DNA of 64,000 nt from Strongylocentrotus droebachiensis (taxonomy: Eukaryota > Echinodermata > Echinoidea > Camarodonta > Strongylocentrotidae): contig JAVYIG010002740.1 in assembly GCA_035222895.1 (NCBI GenBank), positions 124,001 to 188,000 on the forward strand, written 5' to 3'. How positions within the stretch are numbered: the stretch's first letter is position 1; each line of letters starts with the position of its first letter. Below the pieces are notes generated by a model. It had not been told where the DNA came from, ran no database searches, and saw only the letters and a program-made list of their open reading frames with translations. Shown piece by piece: positions 1-9,415 of the stretch. The translations under genes were made by a program, and so were the position numbers.

Positions 1-18
1 CACACGCAGACATTGTAG

Positions 19-37
19 ACCACAACTAGTGACCAAG
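19..37 (+). CDS. Doubtful upstream micro-exon of gene A
   Basis: A stretch ending at a good GTAAGA donor (38-43) leaves one base of a codon, which is what the next exon at 802 needs. Read this way it gives TTTSDQ plus the first base of a Gly codon. An in-frame TAG at 16-18 forces the exon to start at 19, after a pyrimidine-poor acceptor. Bases 8-24 also nearly match 9428-9444 of the decayed transposon ORF, so this may be transposon debris next to a chance donor. The call is weak. Confidence 0.2.
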
Positions 38-136
38 GTAAGACATTGAACAAGCTCATTCCTTTCATTTCCTCTGTGTTAAAGTATATGTGCCCTTCTG
101 GCTCTCAACAGACATTACATCGAGGGTTCAGTGACG

Positions 137-715
137 CAAAGACGTAACTCCATATTTTGCCAAAATGAGTATTTGATATTACAAAGTTTTGGTATGGGGT
201 CATGAATTTGGTTCAAATGAACATATTGGAAGCATATACTATCCTACAATATTCAGTGATCGTTGTTGCGGTTGAAATCGAGTCTAAAGTTATGAAATTG
301 TAAATAATTAACTTTTTATGTTGTATAGCTCCCTCTCAAGGTCAATATATTAATTAAGCTATAAAACAATGTTTCTTGACCGATTAGCCATTCCGGTTTG
401 GAAATTATATATCACAACTACATATTCTAAGGTTTTCATGGTCGCAGTTACCATTGTACGGCCGTAGGCGCTATTTGAAATTTACCGGGAGCACCGATAA
501 ATTTTTATATTCAATTTTTCTCGAAAACAGAATTGTTTTAGGGGCTAAATGTTATAGTGCTTATAATACATCCACATGGGCATCCAAATATATCAAAATT
601 GTAAAGAATCACTATCCACCCAATTTTCAAAATTCCCCAAGACTTTGTATTACCTTTAATGAGAACCACATGAACCACTTTTTATAAAAATGGCCAATAT
701 GGAGTTACGTCTTTG
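137..715. mobile_element. MITE-like inverted-repeat element in a gene A intron
   Basis: The left end (137-155, CAAAGACGTAACTCCATAT) is the exact reverse complement of 697-715, and the arms continue imperfectly inward around GGCCA/TGCC. The interior is AT-rich and has no convincing coding content. No clear target-site duplication is visible. The left terminus may extend out to 119, because 119-145 recurs at 4151-4177 with one mismatch. It is probably a non-autonomous DNA transposon. The family is not identified. Confidence 0.6.
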
Positions 716-801
716 TAGGTTTATAAATATGCATGGGGGCTAGTCCTTTCTGTTTATATTTTTCTCTACATACTTCTTTATCACTTTATACTTTGTTCTA
801 G

Positions 802-2609
802 GCGATGAAATGCTTCAAAATCGTTTTAAGGTATTACTTTATCTCTCTCTATTTTTTTTGAGGGGGGGGGGGGGTGGTCCACCTTGATACAGCCTTCACA
901 CTGTATTCTGTATTCAAATTAATAATGAAAGTTTAAAATGTACAAAAATTGAATATCGCTTCAGATGTGCTTGTTGTAGGTTTTAGTCATAATTGGATTG
1001 TCTTCTATGTATTGGCAAGTTGTAAATCTTTGAAAAGCTAACTTATGTGAGCATGGTATGAAATGCAGATGCAGATTGGTACCATATAATTGTAAATGCC
1101 CTTCACCAGTTGTAGAAATATTTTTACATAAACATCCCCTCCATCCCTCTACTTTCCTCCCTCTCTTTTACTCTCTCTCTCTCTCTCTCTCTTGCTCTCT
1201 ATTCTGACTTGGTCTGGATGTCTCACCATGTAGTTGTTTTAATATTTTCATTCCAATTCCTCTTTTACAGGCCCGTGAAGATACGGCAGATATTCTCAAG
1301 AGATTGGAAGAAGAAAGGTTTATGCAGCAAAAGGTTGAAAAGGACAAGAAACAAGAAGAGGAATTAAAGAAAATAATGGTAGGTCATCACAGCCAAAGTT
1401 GTTTTGTTTTCCATGCCTTATTGCTGTTTCTATAGAGTGTGGCAGTGCATGTACAATGTGTATTTTCTTTATGTTTTTATTACAGTCCAAATTGCCTCGT
1501 TCCTCGGACATAATTGATTATGACGTATGAGATGTGGTGTTAAAGTTGAAGCTTTTGATCAATAATGCTGAAAGTGAAACAAAAAGAAGAACAAGGCCCT
1601 GTCTTATAAAGAGTTGTGATCGATCCAAATCAATCGCAAGTCCTCTAACTAATCGATGGCAAGATTGCAGTCTCTTATAGTTGTGATTGATATCAATCGC
1701 AAATAAGACGAGCCCCAGAACTGTGTTAGAAATATGATCACATCCTTTCTTAATTCTTGAAAATATCAGGATAGAAATTGTAATCTTTTATTCTGTGTCT
1801 CTGCAGGACGAAGATATCATTGCCTCCCTGACCCAGGAAGCAGTCCCAGCAAAGGTCACAGATAGGAAAGTCTCTGAGGACCTCTTCCAGGCCCATGACT
1901 TTGACATTAAAATCGACCTTGATGTTTCCATACCAGGTAAGCTATCAAATATCTAAGGCCTGTAATCTGTTCAAAATCTAAACCTGATGCTGAATTTAAA
2001 GATACCTTTTGCAGCCCACATCAAATTCTGTAGAACTTTGCAGGAGTTGTGAATATGTCATGTATGTCCTATCTGTGAAATTTATACGTTAGCAGTGTCC
2101 TAGTATTCAGTCAGACACTATTGAGTGACTGACTGATATCGTTTTGTCTTTGGTAATAACATACATAAAATGAGCTGTAACAGGAACATGAGCGTATTTG
2201 TCCTCATCACTAACCCACAACTTGTACGACCATTCGGTATAATGGTCTGAAACTGACCAGGAACTCATCTGAAATATTTTAAATATGGACTATTATTGGT
2301 TAATGCCTAAAGTATTGTGTTTGATAATGAGGCTGTCAACACATCAAGCAATAATGATCTTATTCTTTCTGAAGATTCATGTGTTACCAGCACTCTGTCC
2401 AAAAAGCATTGACAGCCTGCAAATCCTACTAAAACATTGAGTATCTTTTTAGGATAAACATGTCCATGCACACATCATCACCTTCACTTGTTCTTGTTTA
2501 CATAGATTCCCGTCCCATGTCCGCTATCAACGAGGAGAAAGAGCCTGTAGGTGCTCCCCGAAGATCCCTTAACCTGGACGAATACAAGAAGATGAGAGGG
2601 CTCATCTAG
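802..2609 (+). CDS. Gene A: 3'-terminal exons of an unrecognised protein with a charged coiled-coil segment (partial)
   Basis: Five exons join without a stop: 802-830, 1271-1378, 1486-1524, 1807-1936 and 2506-2609 (TAG at 2607-2609). All introns are GT-AG. Phases agree: exon 802 supplies two bases then whole codons, the next two exons are in phase 0, and the exon ending at 1936 leaves one base completed at 2506. The product tail is about 136 residues. It begins DEMLQNRFK, runs into a strongly charged helix (DILKRLEEERFMQQK, then KKQEEELKKIM) likely to form a coiled coil, passes through an acidic linker (SSDIIDYDDEDI), and ends in a basic tail, LNLDEYKKMRGLI. No enzymatic motif is visible. The tail looks like a short linear motif of a scaffold or nuclear protein, but I cannot name the family. 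The 5' part lies left of the window. The splice consensus and phase continuity make the structure credible. The function is unknown. Confidence 0.72.
862..874 (+). repeat. Poly-G run
   Basis: Thirteen consecutive G within a gene A intron, just after the donor of the 802-830 exon. This is simple-sequence DNA, prone to length error in sequencing. Confidence 0.9.
1171..1192 (+). repeat. (CT)n microsatellite
   Basis: Eleven CT dinucleotides in a longer pyrimidine-rich stretch (about 1139-1200), roughly 80 bp upstream of the acceptor for the exon at 1271. It may simply be an extended polypyrimidine tract. Confidence 0.85.
1595..1716. mobile_element. Short inverted-repeat (MITE-like) element in a gene A intron
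   Basis: The left end reads GGCCCTGTCTTATAAAGAG and the right end, reverse-complemented, reads GGGGCTCGTCTTATTTGCG. Both continue into a TGNGATNGAT word, so the roughly 122-bp element folds on itself. It contains repeated ATCAATCGCAA words on both strands. From memory this CTGTCTTATAAAGAGTT type of repeat is frequent in sea urchin DNA, which supports the taxon guess but is not proven here. Confidence 0.55.
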
Positions 2610-3150
2610 CTAGGCGCACTGTGCCCTTCTGGGACCTATCTATGCTCCACAACAAGGACAAGGTGGAAGGAACTGTATCATATGATGAGCTTGCTTCTCA
2701 TGCAACTATCCCAGAGAGATAATAGACTCTTCTCATCTTGTGATGCATCTAAGAAGGACGCTTCATAGCAACGAATTGTTAACCGTTGGTGTAAAATGAG
2801 AAATATATCGTCTTGCAGCATCCCAAAGGTGATTCCGGAGGACCAAAGCGACTGCGCGGGTTGAAAGCATGCTCCGAGATATCAATCGCCTTTGTTGGTA
2901 CCCTTGGGGGAGATTTTGCCCTTGGTATATTGAAAAGGACTACCCCCATACTTGGGTCTCAACATCAAGAGTGTTGTGCAGTGGTGAGAATTCTTCTGGA
3001 GAGACATGATGGTAATGCCATGCTTATGATGAAGAAAGCTTGCAAAGCCCTCCTGCATCCTTGCAGGTTGTTCCGTGTATAAAACTTATTTCGACAGAGT
3101 GAAGCAGCTGGACTTTACAAATCCTTGAGCCAGGAAATCATCAAGGAGAT

Positions 3151-3263
3151 GGGGCCAGTTTCTCAAAACCGTCATAAGTTTATGTAGACGTTGATTCTAT
3201 AACGCACGTTTCAATGTGATGCCTAAGAAGTTAGACTTATGATGGTTTCGAGAAATGGTCCCC
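3151..3263. mobile_element. 113-bp fold-back element
   Basis: The left arm GGGGCCAGTTTCTCAAAACC, followed by GTCATAAGT, matches the reverse complement of the right end (GGGGACCATTTCTCGAAACC, then ATCATAAGT). The arms are about 30 bp with a few mismatches around a central segment of about 50 bp. The short size and lack of an ORF fit a MITE. The target duplication is not clear. Confidence 0.6.
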
Positions 3264-3875
3264 AGGCTTCCCTTCAGACTCATCGTGTGGCATCTGTACA
3301 AACAGTAGCTCTAAGAAGCTGTTTACCAATAACTCTACTGTATGTACATTTCAAGTCAATTTTAAGCATGCTTGATCAATTTGGATGTATTCTTTTGCAC
3401 CTTTTCGTTCCCAGAATAAGGCTCCCAGAATAATTGTTCACTTGTCTTTGGTAACTTGTCAATATCATTTTTACAGGAAAGGTTTGTATGAATAATTTTG
3501 AATAGCTATCCATTTTCACCCATTGTAATTAACAATTTATTTTTTGTGTGCAAATTATTTTGTTCATTTGAATTTACTGTTTATGTATGTGGTGCAAATC
3601 TTCTTAAGTTTCAAGAAGGTAAATAGCTTTATACAAACATAACGACCTTGTAATATGTGACCTAGGACCAATTATGATTGGTGTTCCCCCTTGGCCATAC
3701 ATGTCTTTATGACAGCTCCTTATAGAACAAAGTGCATCTGTAGCTATTGATTCAGATATCCATATAAGAAAAAAGGGACATCCTGACATTTCCAAATTTA
3801 TTGTTTTATTTATTTAAGATCAGTTTTTTATTTATGGGCGACATTAAGCACTGAGTTATCATGTATACTGTCACA

Positions 3876-4000
3876 GGGGCTATCTCACTGAGCTGCGAAT
3901 GCTTACAAACGTTGCGAATTTGGATTCCCCCCCCAAAAAAAAAAATTGGGAACTTACTTGAACCCTGGTGAACCCCAAATTTGCTCAGTGAGATAGCCCC
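3876..4000. mobile_element. 125-bp fold-back element
   Basis: The left end GGGGCTATCTCACTGAGC is an exact reverse complement of the right end near 3983-4000. The centre carries C-runs and an A-run (about 3929-3946). It has no ORF and looks like a second small MITE family in the same 3' region. Confidence 0.6.
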
Positions 4001-4150
4001 CTTAAATGACCATTGATCATCTAAAAATATGGATAGTCAGAATGTGAATTGCATATTCTGACTACTGAAATATGCAGTAAATTTGGTTACGTAATAGTTT
4101 CTAGACATCGCATCACAAAGTAATTACTATCCAATTCGGGTATTGCTTGT

Positions 4151-4177
4151 ATCGAGGGTTCAGTGACACAAAGACGT
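4151..4177 (+). repeat. Solo copy of the terminus seen at 119-145
   Basis: These 27 bases match 119-145 with one mismatch (ACACAAAG here, ACGCAAAG there) and then diverge. It is probably a truncated end of the same element family as 137-715, in the same orientation. Confidence 0.6.
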
Positions 4178-4314
4178 TCATATAAATGTGGGCTTTCTAC
4201 ACAATCCCTTTAAGGCCCAAGTGCTCATTGACACGTTGATAATATTGAGGGATAATATGTGACAAGTGTGGTATACCCTGTAAATGTCTACTAGAGTGTA
4301 CATACATTTGTAGA

Positions 4315-4320
4315 AATAAA
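4315..4320 (+). promoter_or_regulatory. Candidate polyadenylation signal of gene A
   Basis: A canonical AATAAA followed by T-rich sequence (GTTTTTATAC, then TTATCTTATTTG). It lies just before satellite 1 and about 1.7 kb after the gene A stop codon. Confidence 0.35.
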
Positions 4321-4524
4321 CCCACTGTTTTTATACAAATATTCACTGTTATCTTATTTGTATTCTATACCTATGATATTAACCCCCCAAAAGACCTCCC
4401 TGCAAGTACATTTCATGACATGATCTGCAAATACATATTTTGAATGGACATAGATCATACACTCCTTCTAGAGATGAAAAGATATAAAAATGGGCCATTT
4501 GCAAAATTGAATTTTGGACAAAAA

Positions 4525-4711
4525 TGGTGGGGTAGCACTACCCCAGTTTCGTTTCTCTCGTTAAAACTTTGTAATCTGGTGGGGTAGCAATACCCCAGTT
4601 TCGTTTCTCTCGTTAAAACTTTGAGAGAGCTACTACTATTACACAGGCACCAATGGGAATCTGATGGGGTCTCACTACCCCACTTTCAATTCTCTCGTTA
4701 AAAACTTGGAC
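4525..4711. repeat. Three copies of a short repeat inserted in satellite 1
   Basis: Two direct copies about 51 bp apart (near 4526-4570 and 4577-4622) share GGTGGGGTAGCA, TACCCCAGTTTCG and TTTCTCTCGTTAAAACTTTG. A third, more diverged copy (about 4663-4709) has GATGGGGTCTCACTACCCCA and TTCTCTCGTTAAAA. The GGGGTAG/CTACCCC pair is a small dyad. The block is unrelated to the satellite on either side and is followed by a hairpin word, AGAGCCTTGAGGCTCT. It is probably a fragment of another dispersed repeat. Confidence 0.7.
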
Positions 4712-5519
4712 AGAGCCTTGAGGCTCTGAGTGAGAGATTAAGATATTGGATTGCAGCTGGACTACATCATACACTTCTTCTAGAGATGAAAAGATATACA
4801 AATGGGCCATTTGCAAAATTATGAATTTTGGACAAAAATAATAGGCTAACCCCTTGCCATGATAGGCTTGCCATTTTTGTCAAAAAGTGTCATTCTTAAC
4901 CTTTTAATGAAATGATCTGCAATTACATATTTTGAATAGACTAAGATCATACACTCCTTCTAGAGATGAAAAGAGATGAAAATGGGCCATTTGCAAAATT
5001 ATGAATTTTGGACAAAAATAATAGGCTAACCCCTTGCCATTTCTGTCAAAAAGAGTCATTCTTAACATTTCATGAAATGATCTGCAATAACATATTTGTA
5101 ATAGACAGAGATCATACACTGCTTCTAAAGATCAAAATGGGCCATTTGCAAAATTAAGAATTTTGGCCAAAAATGATAGGCTAACCCCTTGCCATTTCTG
5201 TCAAAAAGAGTCGTTCTTAACATTTCATGAAATGATCTGCAATTCCATATTTTGAATAGACAGAGATCATACACTCCTTCTAGAGATGAAAAGATATACA
5301 AATGGGCCATTTGCAAAATTATGAATTTTGGACAAAAATAATAGGCTAACCCCTTGCCATTTCTGTCAAAAAGAGTCATTTTCAAATTTCATGAAATGAT
5401 CTGCAATTACATATTTTGAATAGACAGAGATCATACACTCCTTCTAGAGATGAAAAGATATACAAATGGGCCATTTGCAAAATTATGAATTTTGGACAAA
5501 AATAATAGGCTAACCCCTT

Positions 5520-6945
5520 GCCATGATAGGCTTGCCATTTTTGTCAAAAAGTGTCATTCTTAACCTTTTAATGAAATGATCTGCAATAACATATTTGTAA
5601 TAGACAGAGATCATACACTCCTTCTAAAGATCAAAATGGGCCATTTGCAAAATTAAGAATTTTGGCCAAAAATGATAGGCTAACCCCTTGCCATTTTTGT
5701 CAAAAAGAGTCATTCTTAACATTTCATGAAATGATCTGCAATAACATATTTGTAATAGACAGAGATCATACACTGCTTCTAAAGATCAAAATAGGCCATT
5801 TGCAAAATTAAGAATTTTGGCCAAAAATGATAGGCTAACCCCTTGCCATTTCTGTCAAAAAGAGTCATTCTTAACATTTCATGAAATGATCTGCAATAAC
5901 ATATTTGTAATAGACAGAGATCATACACTGCTTCTAAAGATCAAAATGGGCCATTTGCAAAATTAAGAATTTTGGCCAAAAATGATAGGCTAACCCCTTG
6001 CCATTTCTGTCAAAAAGAGTCATTCTTAACATTTCATGAAATGATCTGCAATTCCATATTTTGAATAGACAGAGATCATACACTCCTTCTAGAGATGAAA
6101 AGATATAAAAATGGGCCATTTGCAAAATTATGAATTTTGGACAAAAATGATAGGCTAACCCCTTGCCATTTCTGTCAAAAAGAGTCATTCTTAACATTTC
6201 ATGAAATGATCTGCAATTCCATATTTTGAATAGACTGAGATCATACACTCCTTCTAGAGATGAAAAGATATAAAAATGGGCCATTTGCAAAATTATGAAT
6301 TTTGGACAAAAATAATAGGCTAACCCCTTGCCATGATAGGCTTGCCATTTTTGTCAAAAAGTGTCATTCTTAACCTTTTAATGAAATGATCTGCAATAAC
6401 ATATTTGTAATAGACAGAGATCATACACTCCTTCTAAAGATCAAAATGGGCCATTTGCAAAATTAAGAATTTTGGCCAAAAATGATAGGCTAACCCCTTG
6501 CCATTTTTGTCAAAAAGAGTCATTCTTAACATTTCATGAAATGATCTGCAATAACATATTTGTAATAGACAGAGATCATACACTGCTTCTAAAGATCAAA
6601 ATGGGCCATTTGCAAAATTAAGAATTTTGGCCAAAAATGATAGGCTAACCCCTTGCCATTTCTGTCAAAAAGAGTCATTCTTAACATTTCATGAAATGAT
6701 CTGCAATTCCATATTTTGAATAGACAGAGATCATACACTCCTTCTAGAGATGAAAAGATATAAAAATGGGCCATTTGCAAAATTATGAATTTTGGACAAA
6801 AATGATAGGCTAACCCCTTGCCATTTCTGTCAAAAAGAGTCATTCTTAACATTTCATGAAATGATCTGCAATTCCATATTTTGAATAGACTGAGATCATA
6901 CACTCCTTCTAGAGATGAAAAGATATAAAAATGGGCCATTTGCAA
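5520..6945. repeat. Higher-order repeat inside satellite 1 (655-bp, 4-monomer unit)
   Basis: The stretch 5934-6290 is repeated at 6589-6945, an offset of 655 bp or four monomers, with identical conceptual translation on the minus strand. Upstream, 5527 onward matches 6338 onward, but the first copy has one extra monomer (unit near 5740-5890). The satellite has therefore undergone at least one recent multi-monomer duplication followed by gain or loss of one unit. Confidence 0.8.
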
Positions 6946-8350
6946 AATTATGAATTTTGAACAAAAATAATAGGCTAACCCCTTGCCATGATAGGCTTGC
7001 CATTTCTGTCAAAAAATGTCATTCTTAACCTTTTAATGAAATGATCTGCAATCACATATTTTGAATAGACAGAGATCATACACTCCTTCTAGAGATGAAA
7101 AAGATATACACATGGGCCATTTGCAAAATTATGAATTTTGGACAAAAATGATAGGCTAACCCCTTGCCATTTCTGTCAAAAAGAGTCATTCTTATCATTT
7201 CATGAAATGATCTGCAATTACATATTTTGAATAGACAGAGATCATACACTCGTTCTAGAGATGAAAAGAGATGAAAAGATATGAAAATGGGCCATTTGCA
7301 AAATTATGAATTTTTAACAAAAATGATGGGCTAACCCCTTGCCATTTCTGTCAAAAAGAGTCATTCTTAACATTTCATGAAATGATCTGCAATTACATAT
7401 TTTGAATAGACAGAGATCATACACTCCTTCTAGAGATGAAAAGATATAAAAATGGGCCATTTGCAAAATTATGAATTTTGGACAAAAATGATAGGCTAAC
7501 CCCTTGCCATTTCTGTCAAAAAGAGTCATTCTTAACATTTCATGAAATGATCTGCAATTACATATTTTAGATAGACAGAGATCATACACTCCTTCTAGAG
7601 ATGAAAAGATATGAAAATGGGCCATTTGCAAAATTATGAATTTTAGACGAAAATGATAGGGTTAACCCCTTGCCATTTCTGTCAAAAAGTGTGATTCTTA
7701 ACATTTCATGAAATGATCTGCAATTTCATATTTTGGATAGACAGAGATCATACACTCCTTCTAGAGATGAAAAGCTATGGAAATGGTCCATTTGCAAAAC
7801 TATGTATTTTGGACAAAAATAATAGGCTTCTGTCAAAAAGTGTTTAGTTTTCACATTTCATGAAATGATCTGCAATTACATATTTGTAATAGACAGAGAT
7901 CATACACTCCTTCTAAAGATCAAAATGGGCCATTTGCAAAATTAAGAATTTTGGCCAAAAATGATAGGCTAACCCCTTGCCATTTCTGTCAAAAAGAGTC
8001 ATTCTTAACATTTCATGAAATGATCTGCAATTCCATATTTTGAATAGACAGAGATCATACACTCCTTCTAGAGATGAAAAGATATAAAAATGGGCCATTT
8101 GCAAAATTATGAATTTTGGACAAAAATGATAGGCTAACCCCTTGCCATTTCTGTCAAAAAGAGTCATTCTTATCATTTCATGAAATGATCTGCAATTACA
8201 TATTTTGAATAGACCGAGATCATACACTCCTTCTAGAGATGAAAAGATATGAAAATGGTTCATTTGCAAAATTATGAATTCTGGCCAAAAATGATACCTT
8301 GCCATTTCTGTCAAAAAGTGTCATTCTTCACATTTCATATGAAAAGATAT

Positions 8351-8773
8351 AAATCCTAATTATTGTAATGACAATAGAATAGGTCACTAAAATCATCAAC
8401 ATGATGATAATAGTGGTAAATGGGGTTAATGTATGCTGTATATCTGGCCCTTATGTCACAGTTTCATGTCGGTAGTTTTTTGCTGGCATGGATCTCCCCT
8501 GATCCATGGTAATATGGTGGAATTTTCGACTCGAAAACAGTTCATTTATTGGTTACATCTTCAACATTTCTGGTGATGTCAAATGACCATTTCATGAATT
8601 ATTTGATATACAGCATTGACCTTACAAAAAATATAAGGTAATATGTTTTGGATTGCAAAAGGTATATAGTCCAGGCATTTCGTGAACAAAAATGGGTCAA
8701 CTTCCAACTAATTGCAACAGAAAGTCTGTCAACTGCTTTATACCCAGAAATATGTCCTCTATAACGTATCAAA
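8351..8773. other. Unique AT-rich spacer
   Basis: No supported gene. The only distinctive structure is a perfect 8-bp-arm hairpin, CATGGATC/GATCCATG, with a 6-base loop at 8487-8508. ORFs crossing this stretch depend on the neighbouring minisatellite. Confidence 0.5.
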
Positions 8774-8893
8774 TGCTCCAACGACATTTGCTCTGCCGAC
8801 ATTTGCTCGGCAGACAATTGCTCCGCCGACATTTGCTCCGCCGATAATTGCTCCTCCAACATTTGCTCCGCTGACATTTGCTCCGCCGACAAT
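8774..8893. repeat. 15-bp minisatellite, 8 units
   Basis: Eight tandem 15-mers close to TGCTCCGCCGACATT, with substitutions only and no length change. Because the unit is five codons, both strands stay open: the plus strand reads APPTF-like pentapeptides and the minus strand SAEQM-like pentapeptides. The flanks give no sign of a real gene: no supported splice sites, and stop codons close on both sides. I recall similar AEQMS-type arrays as dispersed repeats in several marine animal genomes. This is an uncertain recollection. Confidence 0.85.
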
Positions 8894-9140
8894 ATTTTTT
8901 CATGTGTTAATGTTGTTTTGTTGTTGTTATTCAGGGCCGTAGTAAGCATTTTGAGAAGGGGGGGGGGTTGCATTTTAATGATGTGTGTGTTCATAAATGA
9001 TGCAGGCTATCTGTCAAGTAAAAATGAGTTCTGGATCCAGGTGATAGTCATGAATTTCAGTCTGAATCATGAAGAAAACAGATGTAGGGGTTCAGAATGT
9101 GCACCCTTTCCGCCTTCTGTGACCCCTCCCCCCTCTCCTT
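8894..9140. other. Repeat-derived spacer with poly-G
   Basis: Contains GGGCCGTAGTAAGC followed by ten consecutive G (8958-8967), then a pyrimidine-rich stretch (about 9100-9142). It is probably part of a dispersed repeat. No gene is supported. Confidence 0.4.
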
Positions 9141-9290
9141 TCCAAAATGGCCGCCATAAAACAGATATTTTCTTGTATCTCCGCTTCTAAATTACATAGA
9201 GATTTGATTTTAAGTGCTAAACATATATTTTCTAGGGCCAGGAATCCAATGAAATACATTTCAATAAGCTAAACCTGACAAAAAAGCCCA
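9141..9290 (+). repeat. Left long inverted repeat of the transposon-like unit
   Basis: Read in reverse complement, this segment aligns along most of its length with about 13173-13320. Shared blocks, in the left-arm orientation, include AAAATGGCCGCC or close variants, TTTGATTTTAAGTGCTAAAC, ACATAGAG and AGGAATC. I estimate roughly 75-80 percent identity by eye. Together the arms bracket the degenerate ORF and define a unit of about 4.2 kb. Confidence 0.65.
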
Positions 9291-9415
9291 TATGGCCGGC
9301 ACATCCAGATGTCATGGTGACTGTGAAACAACTGAAATTTGCTCACATAGTGCTATCAAAGTACTGTATATCGTTGGTAAGTAGAGGTTTGATGTGATAG
9401 TGGTAGTAGTATGTC
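9291..9415. other. Leader between the left inverted repeat and the degenerate ORF
   Basis: Short stretch with no recognisable signal other than continuing weak coding-like composition. It may be the 5' end of the decayed ORF, but I could not find a start codon in a frame that joins it. Confidence 0.3.

Larger units (their letters stand above)
2610..4320 (+). other. Probable 3' UTR and downstream region of gene A
   Basis: No convincing coding exon follows the TAG at 2607. The interval holds only short unsupported ORFs, two inverted-repeat elements (3151-3263, 3876-4000) and a solo repeat terminus (4151-4177). The first canonical AATAAA on the plus strand that I noticed is at 4315-4320. If it is used, the 3' UTR is about 1.7 kb and carries both elements. 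An AATAAG at 3415-3420 is a weaker alternative. Confidence 0.4.
4408..8350. repeat. Satellite 1: 165-bp tandem repeat array
   Basis: About 24 head-to-tail monomers with a period near 165 bp (for example 6041 to 6206). Landmarks are GAAATGATCTGCAAT, ATAGACAGAGATCATACACT, CTTCTAGAGATGAAAAGATA, GGGCCATTTGCAAAATTA, GGCTAACCCCTTGCCATTTC and TGTCAAAAAGAGTCATTC. Most units contain a perfect 12-bp palindrome, ATTTCATGAAAT. Some units are lengthened by a duplicated GCCATGATAGGCTT stretch (near 4856, 5520, 6332 and 6986), and some carry a TAAAGATCAAAATGGG variant. Divergence is highest at both ends (first unit near 4408, last near 8340), as expected of an old array. Because 165 is divisible by three, fortuitous ORFs of up to 133 codons persist on the minus strand. 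I do not regard them as genes. Confidence 0.93.

Noticed and set aside
454..687. 77-codon ORF inside the MITE-like element
   Set aside because: AT-rich, low-complexity translation within a non-autonomous element in an intron. No transposase motif.
2813..3082. 89-codon plus-strand ORF after gene A
   Set aside because: It lies in the probable 3' UTR, has no recognisable motif, and does not join gene A in phase.
4613..8314. Minus-strand ORFs of 67-133 codons in satellite 1
   Set aside because: They stay open only because the 165-bp unit is 55 codons long. They stop wherever a monomer has an indel.
8599..8994. 131-codon minus-strand ORF with SAEQM repeats (and the opposite APPTF ORF at 8712-8942)
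   Set aside because: The openness comes from the 15-bp minisatellite. The flanking parts have no protein-like features.
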